From Costus lasius (lineage: Eukaryota; Streptophyta; Magnoliopsida; Zingiberales; Costaceae), in contig CM050454.1 of the NCBI GenBank assembly GCA_027563935.2, positions 3,190,001 to 3,254,000 of the forward strand: a DNA stretch of 64,000 bases, read 5' to 3'. The notes under the pieces are model-generated. The model searched no databases. It was given only the letters and a program-made list of their open reading frames with translations, and had not been told where the DNA came from. Made by a program: the position numbers and the translations under genes. Below, one piece after another: positions 36,649 to 47,430 of the stretch. Positions within the stretch are counted from its first letter, which is position 1; the number at the start of each line of letters is the position of its first letter.

Positions 36649-39600
36649 TGTCACGCCTCGGTCGGAACGGTCTAAAAACAGCGCTTATCCGCTTCCTAGA
36701 GCCGTCCAGCGGAACACCGAAACGCAACTGCGCTAGGGTTTCCGGACCGAATCTCGTCCCCAAATTCGAAACCCTAACTTCCCCGAAGAATTTTCTTCCC
36801 CAAATTATAATTCACTCGAGAAACCCTAACCTTAATTAGGACATCTGAAGAGAATCAAAAAACCCTAAATCAAAATACCACAAATCAGATTTTGACCGAA
36901 GTCAAAATCAACCGTTGCGATTTAATTACCTCGCTGACGTCACGCCTAACGTCAGCCCTCACGATCGCTTTCGCCGCGCGTTAATTTCGTTCGGCTTACG
37001 TCTGCTTACGTCAGCCTCCAAATCGAATTTCGAATTCGTTCGTTGACCACGCTCCTCGTTGACTTTGGCCTCGAGACCCGCGCCCGAGTTTCGTCTCTGC
37101 TTCGACGCCGTCTGCGTCGTCTTCACGCGAACGCTGCCTGTACCTCGGCTAGCCGGAGAAGAAGGATGCTAAAGGGAAGGCCACCGGCCTTCCTTCGTCT
37201 CTCCCGTCGGCGGCCGCCTGCCAGTCGACGGTTGCCGAAGAATCGCCGAACTCACACCGAAGCAGACGCCACCGAGACTCAGGTAGATGCCATTGCCGGA
37301 GAAGATAACCTTGTAGGGGAAAACTTCCTCTTTATTCTCAGCAATAATAGAGTACAAAACCCCTAAAACTCTCCTCCTCTGGTCGCTCTCTCTCTCAACG
37401 TCGGCGGCGACTCCCGCCGTCGTTACAAGCTCTCAAACCTCTCGATGCTCGCCGGAAAGCTGTGACGCCTACTCAGTGCTCGCTCGCCGGTTCTTATCCC
37501 TCTCCGATGTAGCCGAAGGTCCTCCTCCCTCGGTCCCAGCCTTCGTTCCCTCCTTATAACGAAGGAAGCCGCTCGAGACCGCGTCGTCGTCCGAATCTCG
37601 CGGAGGCGACGACGAAGCCGCCTCCAATCTCCGCTTCCCTCGCTGAACTATCCAACGTCGCCTCGCACGTCGAGTCGTCCGAGTCTTCGGTTGAAGCGGT
37701 CGACGATGCCGCCTGCGAACTCGTACCGCGTTGTTGAACGAGATCGGGTAGATATCCTCGCCGCCTCCGCAATCGTCGTAGCAGCCGCGCCTTCGTCGGG
37801 GTTTTGCTCGCGTCCGCGTCCGACGCGAGTGAAGAGGATGCATTGCAGACGGGTTGTTTGATTTGGGCTTGGGCTAATCTGCTTCTCTTGCTAGGCCCAC
37901 TGGACCTTGGGCCGAACCGGAAATCTAGGGCCTAACAATTCTCCCCCGCCTAATTTGGACATCGCCCCCGATGTCCGGCGCGGGCGGCCCGCTCAACGCC
38001 GGCTGGCGAGCCACCGCTCTTGCTCCGCACAATTAGCCTCGTAGCACTCTTTCCAGTTCTGTTCCCTCTTGCGTTGGAGCTTCTCATAGTTCGCCCGTTG
38101 CCTTGCATTCTCTTCCGCTTCTATCTCCTCCCAAGACTTTGGTGAAGTCTTTTCCTCCACTACCTGCTTATACGTCTTTTTCTCCTGTGGAGGGTTCGCA
38201 TCTCCGGAGCTTGTCTTCTGCTCGACGTTGCCCTTGTCGACTGCGTCTTTCGGCTATGCTTCTGTGGGAGTCGGTGATGATCTTCCTGCGACCACTGAGG
38301 CAATGCACACAACTCCTATGCGGGCCTCTACTAGTTCCTCGTCATGCACCACCGCCGGTTTGTCAGCTAGCTCCCGATGCACAATCGCTGCAATTGCGTT
38401 CACCCTCTGTCGATCCGGACAGTCGCGTATCCGGTGAGGTCCCTTGCACAAGAAGCAGGCAATCGGTCTCAGTTGACCCTGTCCTCGCTCTGCAGGTTGA
38501 GTATGCTCCTGCCATGCTGGTTGTCCTCCGTTCCGTCGAGGAGAGGACCTCTCTCTCTCTGGCGCTCTTGGTCTGGGTGGAGAAGGTCGTTTCGGAGGCG
38601 ACTTCTATGCTTTCTGAAAGGTCATCCCTGAAGTCCTCTGGTCTATAAGAGACTCGGCTATGGCTGCCGCCGTCATCCAGTCCTGCGGTGCATGTCGCCA
38701 GACCTCCGTTGCCGCCCAGGGTTGGAGATTCCGGAGGAAGAAGTACCTCCTGTCTCCCTCCGCCATCTCGGGTAACTCCAACATCAGCACAGAGAATGCC
38801 CTGACATACTCCTGGATCGTCCCTGTGTGCTTTAGCCGATCCACCGCCTCTCGCGCTTGGTCCACCGAGTTTCCGGGAAGGAACTGCTGCTGCAGTTCCT
38901 CTCGGAACACCTCCCATGTCCAACTAGCCGCCTCTGATGTCGAATCAACTTTGGTTCTCCACCAGAGTTTTGCATCATCTGAGAGATATGTTGTGCACAC
39001 CCTCACCTTCTCCTGATCTGAAACATGGTTAGCATCAAAGTATTGCTGCATATCCCAAAGGAAGTTACCCAATACTTTTGTAGATCTGGCACCCTTGAAC
39101 ATTGCAGGCTCTGGGGTGCAAACCTTTCTGTTGCCGTTGGGAGCCCCGTACTCCGCCCTGGTTGCTGTAGGGCCACCCCCTTGTGCCTGCGCCAGTGCCA
39201 TGCGCGTCACCGCAAGATCTGCTAATATCTACTGTTGCGCTGCCATGGAGTTGGTTAACTGTGTCGTCAAGGTCGCTACCTGTCCTTGTAAGGTTGCCAC
39301 CTGCTGTTGTAGTGCCGCCATCCCTTCAAAGTTTTGCTGGGCTTCAGCCATCCCAGCCAAAGTTTGTTAAAGGGCAGTAATTTGCAACCTTTGCTCCTCT
39401 ACCGTGCGATGGATTTCCTCCACCTGAGGAACTACCGCATCTCGGCTGTTCCCCGTCAAACCGAGCACCAGTTCGATCCGGGCAATGCGATCTCCTTGAT
39501 TCACCATGCTGCTGGATCACTTTAGGCTCTGATACCTGTTGTCACGCCCCGGTCGGAACGGTCTAATAACAGCGCTTATCCGCTTCCTAGAGCCGTCCGG

Positions 39601-40841
39601 CGGAACACGGGAACGCAACTGCGCTAGGGTTTCCGGATCGAATCTCGTCCCCAAATTCGAAACCCTAACTTCCCCGAAGAATTTTCTTCCCCAAATTACA
39701 ATTCACTCGAGAAACCCTAACCCTAATTAGGAAATCCGAAGAGAATCGAAAAACCCTAAATCAAAATACCTCAAATCGGATTTTGACCGAAGTCAAAATC
39801 AACCGTTGCGATTTAATTACCTCGCTGACGTCAGCCCTCACGATCGCTTTCGCCGCGCGTTAATTTCGTTCGGCTTACGTCTGCTTACGTCAGCCTCCAA
39901 ATCGAATTTCGAATTCGATTTCCGAATCCGTTCGTTGACCACGCTCCTCGTTGACTTTGGCCTCGAGACCCGCGCCCGAGTTTCGTCTCTGCTTCGACGC
40001 CGTCTGCGTCGTCTTCATGCGAATGCTGCCGCGTTCGCTGCCTGTACCTCGGCTCACAGGAGAAGAAGGATGCTAAAGGGAAGGCCACCCGCCTTCCTTC
40101 GTCTCTCCCGTCACCGGCCGCCTGCCAGTCGACGGTTGCCGAAGAATCGCCGAACTCACATCGAAGCAGACGCCAACGAGACTCAGGTAGATGCCGTTGC
40201 CGGAGAAGATAACCTCGTAGGGGAAAACTTCCTCTTTATTCTCAGCAATAATAGAGTACAAAACCCCTAAAGCTCTCCTCCTCTCGTCGCTCTCTCTCTC
40301 AACGTCGGAGGCGACTCCCGCCGTCGTTACAAGCTCTCAAACCTCTTGATGCTCGCCGGAAAGCTGTGACGCCTACTCAGTGCTCGCTCGCCAGTTCTTA
40401 TCCCTCTCCGATGTAGCCGAAGGTCCCCCTCCCTCGGTCCCAGCCTTCGTTCCCTCCTTATAACAAAGGAAGCCACTCGAGACCGCGTCGTCGTCCGAAT
40501 CTCGCGGAGGCGACGACGAAGCCACCTCCAATCTCCGCTTCCCTCGCTGAACTATCCAACGTCGCCTCGCACGTCGAGTCGTCCGAGTCTTCGGTTGAAG
40601 CAGTCGACGATGCCGCCTGCGAACTCGTACCGCGTTGTTGAACAAGTTCTGGTAGATATCCTCGCCGCCTCCGCAATCGTCGTAGCAGCCGCGCCTTCGT
40701 CCGGGTTTTGCTCGCGTCCGCGTCCGACGCGAGTGAAGAGGATGCATTGCAGACGGGTTGTTTGATTTGGGCTTGGGCTAATATGCTTCTCTTGCTAGGC
40801 CCACTGGACCTTGGGCCGAACCGGAAATCCAGGGCCTAACA
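36649..40841 (-). mobile_element. Gag-only LTR retrotransposon (TR-GAG-like), 4.2 kb
   Basis: Two very similar LTRs, 36649-37937 and 39540-40841, read TGTTAG...GTGACA on the minus strand. The target duplication CTTAG lies at 36644-36648 and 40842-40846. On the minus strand a primer-binding site next to the 5' LTR (GGTATCAGAGCC, 39525-39536) is complementary to initiator Met tRNA. A purine tract GGCGGGGGAGAAT precedes the 3' LTR at about 37938-37950. The internal part is only about 1.6 kb and holds gag but no protease, reverse transcriptase or integrase. The layout matches the plant TR-GAG class, which depends on a partner element. The few LTR differences suggest a relatively young insertion. 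Confidence 0.88.
38254..39227 (-). pseudogene. Retrotransposon gag of the TR-GAG element, frameshifted
   Basis: The main frame (39210-38605) is a Ty3/gypsy-type gag core with LWDMQQYFDA, AKLWWRTK, FREELQQQFLP and TGTIQEYVRAFSVLMLELPEM. Further on, in another frame at about 38410-38460, lies a CCHC zinc knuckle (C-x2-C-x4-H-x4-C, CFLCKGPHRIRDC). The part between them moves through a third frame, so at least two indels have occurred. Upstream, a Gln-rich coiled-coil-like stretch is interrupted by a TAG near 39228. Gag packages element RNA; this copy looks non-functional. Confidence 0.8.
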
Positions 40842-40846
40842 CTTAG

Positions 40847-41570
40847 TGTCACGCCCCGGTCGGATTGGCCTAAAAACAGCGCTTATCCGTTGTCTTAGGG
40901 CCGTCTGGCGGAACACCGGAACGCAAAAATCTAGGGTTTTCGGCCAATTTCTTTCCCCAAATCGGAAAAGTCCAAAAAACCCTAATTTAGAATTACCTCC
41001 AGTCAACTCTGAATTTTGACCGAGTCAATCGTCAACGCCGCAATCCAATTTCACCGCGCTCGATTTCGGCCGCTGACGTAGTGCTCGCGTCAGCCGCCAA
41101 TTTCGATTTCACTTTCGAAATCGAGATTCGATTTCGTCGTTGACCGCCCTCGCAGTTGACTTTCTCCTCGAAGCGAACGCCACGCTTCGTCTTCAACCTC
41201 TCACGCTCGACGCCGCCTGCGTCCGAGCTCTCCCGCCGGGGAAGGGATTAATGGGAGGGAAGGCCGCTTGCCCTCCTTCCACGTCGTCGTCGGTAGCCGC
41301 CTCCTACCGTAGCTCGCCGGAGAGTCACCGCCGCGGAAGATGATGAATCCTGGAAACAGAGAGATTCCAGAGAAGAGCTCCCGAGACAGAAGAAATCCGT
41401 GGAGATGAGAGGTTCCGGCGCTAGGGAGCGACATCGAGCATTGTAAGTCGACGACGACTGTGCCGTCGACGTGAGGGAGCGATGTGAGCGTTGAAAGGAG
41501 GGTTTTTGTAGCTCCGATTTGTGCACAATAAAGAGTGAAATTTCCCTATGTGTTTATCGTACCTTCTGGC
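40847..41570 (-). mobile_element. LTR fragment (minus orientation), left part of a chimeric chromovirus remnant
   Basis: It starts immediately after CTTAG with TGTCACGCCCCGGTCGGA, the same terminal sequence as the LTRs on its left, then diverges from them. On the minus strand it is the 3' portion of an LTR ending GGGCGTGACA. It joins an integrase fragment with no recognisable polypurine tract, which points to a deletion at the join. Confidence 0.6.
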
Positions 41571-41905
41571 GGGACCCTCATATCTTCTCACAAGGCCTCT
41601 GTGATAAGTCCTGGCTTCAGTTTTCCTCCACATCTGAGGTGTAAGTTTGAGTAGCACCAGCTCGCCAACCTCAAACTCCACATGCCTCCTATCTCTGTTA
41701 GCATAGAGCTTCATCCTGTGTCTAGCTTCCCTCAGAGAATCCTGAGCTTCCTCCCATAGCTCAGATCTATCCTGCACATAGTCAATAGCTGCCTGGCATT
41801 TCCCCCCTGCACCCCTATTCAGTGTGTCCATGGGAGTCAATGATTGCCACCCTAACACTGTCTCAAATGGGCTCTTTTCAGTTGCAGATGACTGAAAAGA
41901 GTAGG
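41540..41905 (-). pseudogene. Chromovirus integrase C-terminal fragment (minus strand)
   Basis: The minus-strand frame shows SATEKSPFETVLGWQSLTP, AIDYVQDRSELWEEAQDSLR, VEFEVGELVLLKLTPQMWRK and GLVRRYEGP, the classic end of Ty3/gypsy integrase before the chromodomain. It breaks off after EGP, exactly where the domain would continue, and runs into LTR sequence. A short in-frame stop occurs upstream. It is a fragment only. Confidence 0.8.
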
Positions 41906-41948
41906 TCCAGTATCATACAGGCTTGACTTACCAGCGTGGTTATAGTTT

Positions 41949-42329
41949 TATCCAACATTTCATACTAGTCTTCTGAAGAAGTATCACGAAGATGATAGAC
42001 ATCCCGACCGAGGACAGGTTAAAAGACAACCTGCGAGGGGCAGAGTTGAGTTTGGAAAGAAACCCGTGAGGATTCTAGACCACAGGGTCTATGGTTCAGG
42101 TTCACCTAGAGGTCGACGATCTGAATTTTTAATTCAGTGGGCTGATGAGCCAGAGGAGGATGCGATGTGGGAGAAGACAGAGGATATAGCTCAGTTTGAG
42201 GAGCTAGCTAGAGTATACCAGGAGCACATGGCCACGAGGGTGAGTGTCATCTCAGGTGGGGAGTATTGTGAGGCCCTGGGTATACTGGGGTTATACCCCA
42301 GCCCATCCCATGGACTCAGTGGGATCTGA
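41949..42329 (+). pseudogene. Chromovirus integrase end with chromodomain (plus strand)
   Basis: The plus-strand frame starts at PTFHTSLLKKYHEDDRHPD, the stretch that normally follows the integrase segment found on the minus strand to its left. It continues with VRILDHRVYGSGSPRGRRSE, then FLIQWADEPEEDAMWEKTEDI, a chromodomain with its aromatic and acidic pattern. It ends at TGA 42327. Chromodomains direct integration to particular chromatin marks. The upstream part of pol is absent, so it cannot function alone. Confidence 0.82.
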
Positions 42330-42349
42330 GTAGGGATGGGGGAGCTTAA

Positions 42350-43880
42350 TGTGGAGTTAGGCTGGTGTTGAAGGGAGCCTACTAGAGGAGTTAGGTTACT
42401 GACACTGTGTTAGTATGTTGTTGCATGTACATCGACACACTCTATCCTTGGGCATGGCCTGGGGGTGCTTTGGAGAGCTTTGGAGTTCTTTAGTGGAGCA
42501 TGGTTAGCTTAACCATGGTTACCTTAACCATGGTCAGCCTAACCATGGTCATGGCACATGTGGACATGGTTAAGGTTCACTCTGGAGTCCTATGGGCTGA
42601 TCTAGTCAGCTAGGACATGGGCGGTTTCAAGAAGATTGTTATTTAAGTTGGCACATGTCTGGCATGTGACAACTTAATAGCAAGATCCATTAAGAGGTTA
42701 AGTGAAGATCCATTAAGACATTAATTGGATCTCACTCACTTAATCCTTAGAGGATCCATCACTTGGCGCATATCCATCATGGAGGACTTGGCGGATTGGA
42801 TCAAGACAACCAAACCCGATCCATTAGTGATTCAAATTCAAAGAGGCGAGTTTCATAAGGGTTGGCGACTTCTTCATGCAACCCTATCATCATCTTCACG
42901 CCACCTTGGAGAGAAGAGGCGACAAGAGACCTTGGTGAGTTTGCTTGTGGCGATCATCTCCTTCCTTCCACTCGGCTTGGAGGCTTTGGCGAGTGGTGCT
43001 TGGTGTGTTCTTCCTTGGAGGAAGAAGGGCGTGAGTTCTTGGAGGCTTAGAACTCTCAGCCACTTGCTGTCCTCTTTGATTAAGGGGCGGCATCATCTTC
43101 ATCTTGGTGTTCTTGTGCTTGGAGGCGAGCACAAGAGGAGGACGACATCAACAACAACCCTAGAGTCTTCCACTCTAGGGTCTAGGCCACAAGGACCACA
43201 AGGATTCATCCTTGTGGAGTTTGAGGGGCGCGGCTACCTTGAGGGAGGAGTTGTGCATCTTTGTTCATAGCTTAGTTTGGTATAAACCCTAACTTACCAT
43301 TGTATGAACGATTGCTGATTTATATATATTGATTATGTACCTCTTCCCAGGATTGGGGAAGAGGGTCCTCTCATACCCAAGTATTGCACTTGGAGGAGAT
43401 TGTTTCTATCGGAGTTTTCTGGATTTAGCTTAGGTGGGCGCAAGCACTGTGCTTGTTCTCATCCTTCGCTCGCTGTGTAGTTGTGGATATATTGCCCTAG
43501 GTTCAGCAGGTCTGTAGTTTTGAGTGCTAAGGGCTTTTGGTTGCGATATCTGCCAGCATCTCTTGTGTGTGGACAGGATGCCTGAAGTGTGCAAAGCGAT
43601 TAGGGTCGCGAAACCCTAATCCGCCACTCAGTCAGTGCTTCAGAGGGTTCGGCCAGTGAGGATAGGCAGAGCTAGAGGGAGTTTGGGTGAGGCAGATTGA
43701 GTGTTGAGTGATCTGTATTGCTGAGAGACGATTTATTGTAGTGAAAGCGCGCATATTGTATTTCATATTTGCTTCCGCTTAGTACGCATTGTTTAGGAGT
43801 GTTAGCTGACAGTTTACACAGAGATTGTGTATATTGTGCTATCACGCTCTAGTTTTAGGCGCGAAAAATTGGGGCGTGAC
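42350..43880 (+). mobile_element. LTR (plus orientation) of the chromovirus remnant, about 1.53 kb
   Basis: It follows the chromodomain ORF and a purine tract (GGGATGGGGGAGC, about 42333-42345), begins TGTGGAGTTAGG and ends GGGGCGTGACA. CTTAG follows at 43881-43885. This is the expected order integrase, purine tract, 3' LTR. Open frames inside it (for example around 42725-43270) show no recognisable domain. Confidence 0.65.
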
Positions 43881-43885
43881 ACTTA

Positions 43886-45135
43886 GTGTCATGCCCCGGT
43901 CAGATCAGTCCTAAACTGGTGTCTTAGGGTTGTCCGGCGGAACACCAGAGCGTGAACTACATAGGGTTTCCAGGCAAAATCACACCCAAATCAAAAACCC
44001 TAATTTCTCCGATTGAATTTTACCCCCAAATTATAGTTCGCTTAGAGAAACCTAACCCTAATTTAATTACCTTCTCTGGTCAAACCCTAGTTGACCAGGT
44101 CAACGGTCAACGCCCCAAATCACAACTCACGATTAATCCCGCCTAGCTGACGTCAGCCCTTCAATTTCTTTCGTCCGCGCGAATTCGCCTCTGCTGACGT
44201 TTGTGCTTGCGTCAGCGTAAAATTTCTTCGCCGCTCCGCAAATCAATTCACTGTTTTGATTTTGACTTGGTCAAAATCAGAAGCCGCTTCGTCATCCTCC
44301 TTTGCCCGAGTTCGAGACGCCGCTTGCGTCGTCTGTGCTCGGAGTTCATCGGAGAAGCTACATCGGCAGAGAAGGACCGCCGTCCTTCAACCCAGCCTCC
44401 CGTCGTCGGCAGTCGTCTACTTTCGGAGTTTCTCGGAGGTGGCAACGTGCGTCGCCGCAATCACCAAACAAAGAAGAGGGTGGAGAAGAAACTTCGTTTT
44501 ATTTCCAAAACTTTACATAATCCTCTCAACTCGTCGCCAACCACTGTCGAACGATGCCCGCTTCCCCTCCCTCGCCGCGACCCCCGTCGTCGGTTACAAT
44601 CGCTCGATCTCACTCAGCGCCGCCCCCTGGCGACGAACCTTGCTCCCGACACAAGAGTCTCTTAATGCTGCCCTCAGCTTGCTGGTTGACAAAGATCGCT
44701 CCCCTTTGCTTTCACGTAGATGATGCCTCCCCTAAACTCTCCGTGGTCGACCGCCGATGCTCTCCAGTCGCTCTCTTATGTCGCGGCTTTAATGGGGAGA
44801 GCCGCTGCCTTCAGATTTCCTAGATTAGGGCGACGAGCGCCCGCTCCGCACGACCCGGTCACTGCCCGAGATGCCGCTGGAGATCCCGCGTCCGACCCGT
44901 TCGCCGCATGTAGCTACCATGGACGTCGTCATCGTCCGCAGCGTCCGCTCCTGCCGCGTGCGATGGATGCAGCGAAGAAGATGCAGCCGCGTCTTCGTTC
45001 CTCGGTCCCGATTTTAGGTCAACCGCCTTCGTTGACCGCTTGATTTGGGTAGCGCCACGTGTGTTTTCTTGCAGGCTTGGATTGGTGCGTGGCCCACTGT
45101 GCCTTGGGCCGAATCGGTCTGAACTAGGCCTGACA
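43886..45135 (-). mobile_element. Solo LTR related to the TR-GAG LTR family, 1.25 kb
   Basis: It starts TGTCATGCCCCGGTCAGATC right after CTTAG and ends GGCCTGACA, so on the minus strand it runs TGTCAGGCC...CATGACA. Its layout parallels the LTRs at 36.6 and 39.5 kb (runs of AACCCTAA, GCTGACGTCAGC-type words and CGTC-rich blocks), but it is well diverged. No internal sequence remains. The right flank is AATCT, not CTTAG, so its own duplication is lost or altered. Confidence 0.6.
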
Positions 45136-45214
45136 AATCTTGATTATGGTTGTCATGAAGAGTTCTTTCTAGCAATGCGTTGTCACGAAGAGTTCTCTCT
45201 CGCGTTCTGCTTTA

Positions 45215-45304
45215 GGCTATGTTCGGTAGGATGGAATCCATGGTGGAATAGAAAGAAAATACAATGAATCTACCATCGTAGATTCCCTCCTACCGAACAT
45301 AACC
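45215..45304. mobile_element. Tourist-like (PIF/Harbinger) MITE, 90 bp
   Basis: The ends are GGCTATGTTCGGTAGGATGG and, reversed, GGTTATGTTCGGTAGGAGGG, about 24 bp long and nearly identical. TTA flanks both sides (45212-45214 and 45305-45307). Confidence 0.85.
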
Positions 45305-45560
45305 TTATAGATAATTTCTTATAAAAGTCTGTGTAAATTTTTATTATTATACCCAACTCTTTGTACACTAGATTATTAATTTTATAAGTTGCGTAAGTCA
45401 TGTCACATCAATCTATTTTTGGATGGGCCGAGTTTACGTGATATTAGATTAATCTAATTATTAAATGATTTAACTTTAAATCTACTTATAATTTAGTCCA
45501 GTTTGGACGTATTTATGAATGCACATGACTTATTTATGTTGCCACCCCTAACTTTCTTTG

Positions 45561-45676
45561 GGTCCTGTTTTCTGGAATGAAATTCAGGAAAAAAAAATAT
45601 CGAATCTAATAGCTAACCATTAGATTTAATATGTTTTTCTTTTTTTTACTATGAATTTCATCCAAAAAATAAGACC
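45561..45676. mobile_element. Short inverted-repeat element, Tourist-like, 116 bp
   Basis: GGTCCTGTTTTCTGGAATGA is matched, reversed, by GGTCTTATTTTTTGGATGA. The flanking triplets are TTG and TTA. The core contains ATCGAATCTAA and an inverted TTAGATTTAAT. A similar core occurs near 16360-16385. Confidence 0.5.
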
Positions 45677-45846
45677 TTAATATTTTCTAAAAAAAATAAT
45701 AAAAGGCTTCTCTTATTCTCCTGCATCCAACTAAAGCTGTAAATTAAGATAAACATGTGGACTTTTTAATAAAAATGTGCAGTGCAAAATTTCTTTTTAA
45801 AAAATATGTATTTAAACGCACCCCTTCGGCCCCCGGTGGGCCCCGC

Positions 45847-46330
45847 TATAAATATCAAATAGTCTCAAGCCAGGCTGCATTCGGTCGTCCATTGGGTCCA
45901 CCCTTCCCCGTTAGCTCGCTGGCCACGTGAGCCGCCGAGCCGCGCCCTGCTGCTCATCCCGACGTGGCATTCCGACAGCATCCTGTCCGCTGTCCCCGAC
46001 GGAACAGGCGAACAGCCGAGCCCGCCCGATGCTCCGGCGCTGCGTCGCATTATTGTCTGAAGGCCGCGCTGTCTGGGCCGCGCCTTTCCAACCCGCCACT
46101 AACTCAGCACTAGGCGCGAGATTCCCGAAAGATGCCGAACAGGCGATGTCGAACGCGCGAACGTAGTCCCGCCACGTAAAAGATCCACATAAAAGAAAAC
46201 CCTCCTTTCGGCAATGGCTCGCTCATCATGACGATGGCCGGTCGCCGGCCCAAAACAAAAAAAGAATACTTCACCCCCACATATCCCCATTTCCATACCC
46301 CTCCCTGATTGGACTGTTAGCGGTCAACGA
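45847..46330 (+). promoter_or_regulatory. Promoter-like TATA and GC-rich segment without a recognised gene
   Basis: TATAAATA lies at 45847-45854. A GC-rich 300 bp follows with several ACGT cores (CCACGTGA, GACGTGGC, CCACGTAA). An 80-codon frame at 45927-46166 shows no domain. It may be the 5' end of a lost or truncated gene, or a non-coding transcript. Confidence 0.3.
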
Positions 46331-46866
46331 AAAGGATCGAGCAATGGCTCGCCTGGTTGGAATGCTAGTGCTAGCGCTTGAATTGTGAACTTCAGCTTTC
46401 CTCTTTTGTCAAGGGCAACTTTTCACTTTGCCCCCCAACTATTTAGCTATAACATTTTAAAAAGAAAAATAAATTTAAGCCTCTAAATATTTAAATTAAT
46501 AAATAGAAAATTTTAATTTAATAATTTTTTTTATTTTACTGCACTATTTGGGCATCCAAGAAGGAAGAAATTCTCGCCGGAGGGACCCTTCGGCGCTAGA
46601 TCGCAGAAGGATCACGGAGAATTCAGACACGCATCTTAAAGCGTGGTCTATTACACAAAAAAAATCAACCTCTTAAGTTACACAATTTTTCGTTAACACG
46701 GGAAGGAGCAGCGCCGTGCCGCTCCACAGCCATTAACGCCTCATCTGCATCTCCGCGCTTTGCCTGGCGGCCTGGGTCGTTGGTTCATCATTACTCTTGT
46801 TCTTTTCTGTTTCCTCTTCTGCCTCTCTTTTTTTTTTGAAGAACGCTGAACATCCGAGGCAATTCC

Positions 46867-46926
46867 ATGGCTTCCGCTTCCCTCCTTATCCCCTCGCCTT
46901 CACCTCTCTCCCGGCGATTCGCTTAA
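46867..46926 (+). pseudogene. Captured 5' gene end, possible plastid transit peptide start
   Basis: After a CT-rich leader-like stretch, ATG opens a 19-residue frame starting MASASLLIPSPSPLSRRFA. This Ala/Ser/Pro-rich, Arg-ending composition is typical of chloroplast transit peptides. The frame then runs straight into the internal TIR copy and stops (TAA). The donor gene is not recognised. Confidence 0.45.
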
Positions 46927-46934
46927 GATGTGTG

Positions 46935-47430
46935 TCTAAATTCTCTGTGACCCTTCTACGATCACGCGCCGAAGATGGTTCACAACCACCATGGCCATTA
47001 GGGCTGCAATGCCAGCCCTAAGCGAGTGCCCAGCCAGCACAAGGTCGTACTGTTGCCCGCACTCCTTCAGGAGGCGGCGCAAGGTGTCGGCCTCGCGATT
47101 GAGCAGCTAGACTGCTGCCTTGAGCAGACTGAGATGGACGAAGCCGCCATCGAAGGGCTGGGATCCTGGCGGATCGTCGAGGACGAGGCGGTAGTCGGCG
47201 TTCCGGCTGAGGTTGAGGCCGCGGACAGTGAGGACGACTTCGCATGCGGCGCAGTTGACGTAGAGGAGGTAGGGTGGGCAGTGGCAGCGCGTGTTGGCGT
47301 AAGAGGTGTGCTTGACGACGGTGGCGGGGTCCATCTGGTAGCCGCCGGGGTGATCGGGAGCCCATCGGGGGTGGGGAAGGTCCTCCTCGTAGGAGGCGAG
47401 TACGGCGCGACAGGCTCGGGCCAATCTCAT
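46935..47430 (-). pseudogene. Captured class 3 lipase fragment with stop and altered active-site elbow
   Basis: The minus-strand frame reads RACRAVLASYEEDLPHP, then PPYLLYVNCAACEVVLTVRG and GGFVHLSLLKAAV. A TAG (about 47108) follows, then LLNREADTLRRLLKECGQQY, DLVLAGHSL and AALMAMVVVNHL. This is the N-terminal half of a plant alpha/beta-hydrolase of lipase class 3. The nucleophile elbow, normally GHSLG, reads GHSLR here, and the stop falls where a Trp is usual. The catalytic Asp and His region is missing. The frame ends inside the internal TIR. It is a transposon-carried gene fragment; its parent gene is not in the window. Confidence 0.75.

Noticed and set aside
37043..37366. Plus-strand open frame of 107 codons
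   Set aside because: It lies wholly within the LTR of the TR-GAG element and recurs in the other LTR at 39.8-40.3 kb; no domain.
42725..43270. 181-codon plus-strand frame
   Set aside because: It falls inside an LTR and has no domain; probably chance in LTR sequence.
43886..45135. Treating the solo LTR as a complete insertion with TSD
   Set aside because: The left flank is CTTAG and the right flank AATCT, so no duplication supports it; kept only as a solo LTR by its ends and family resemblance.
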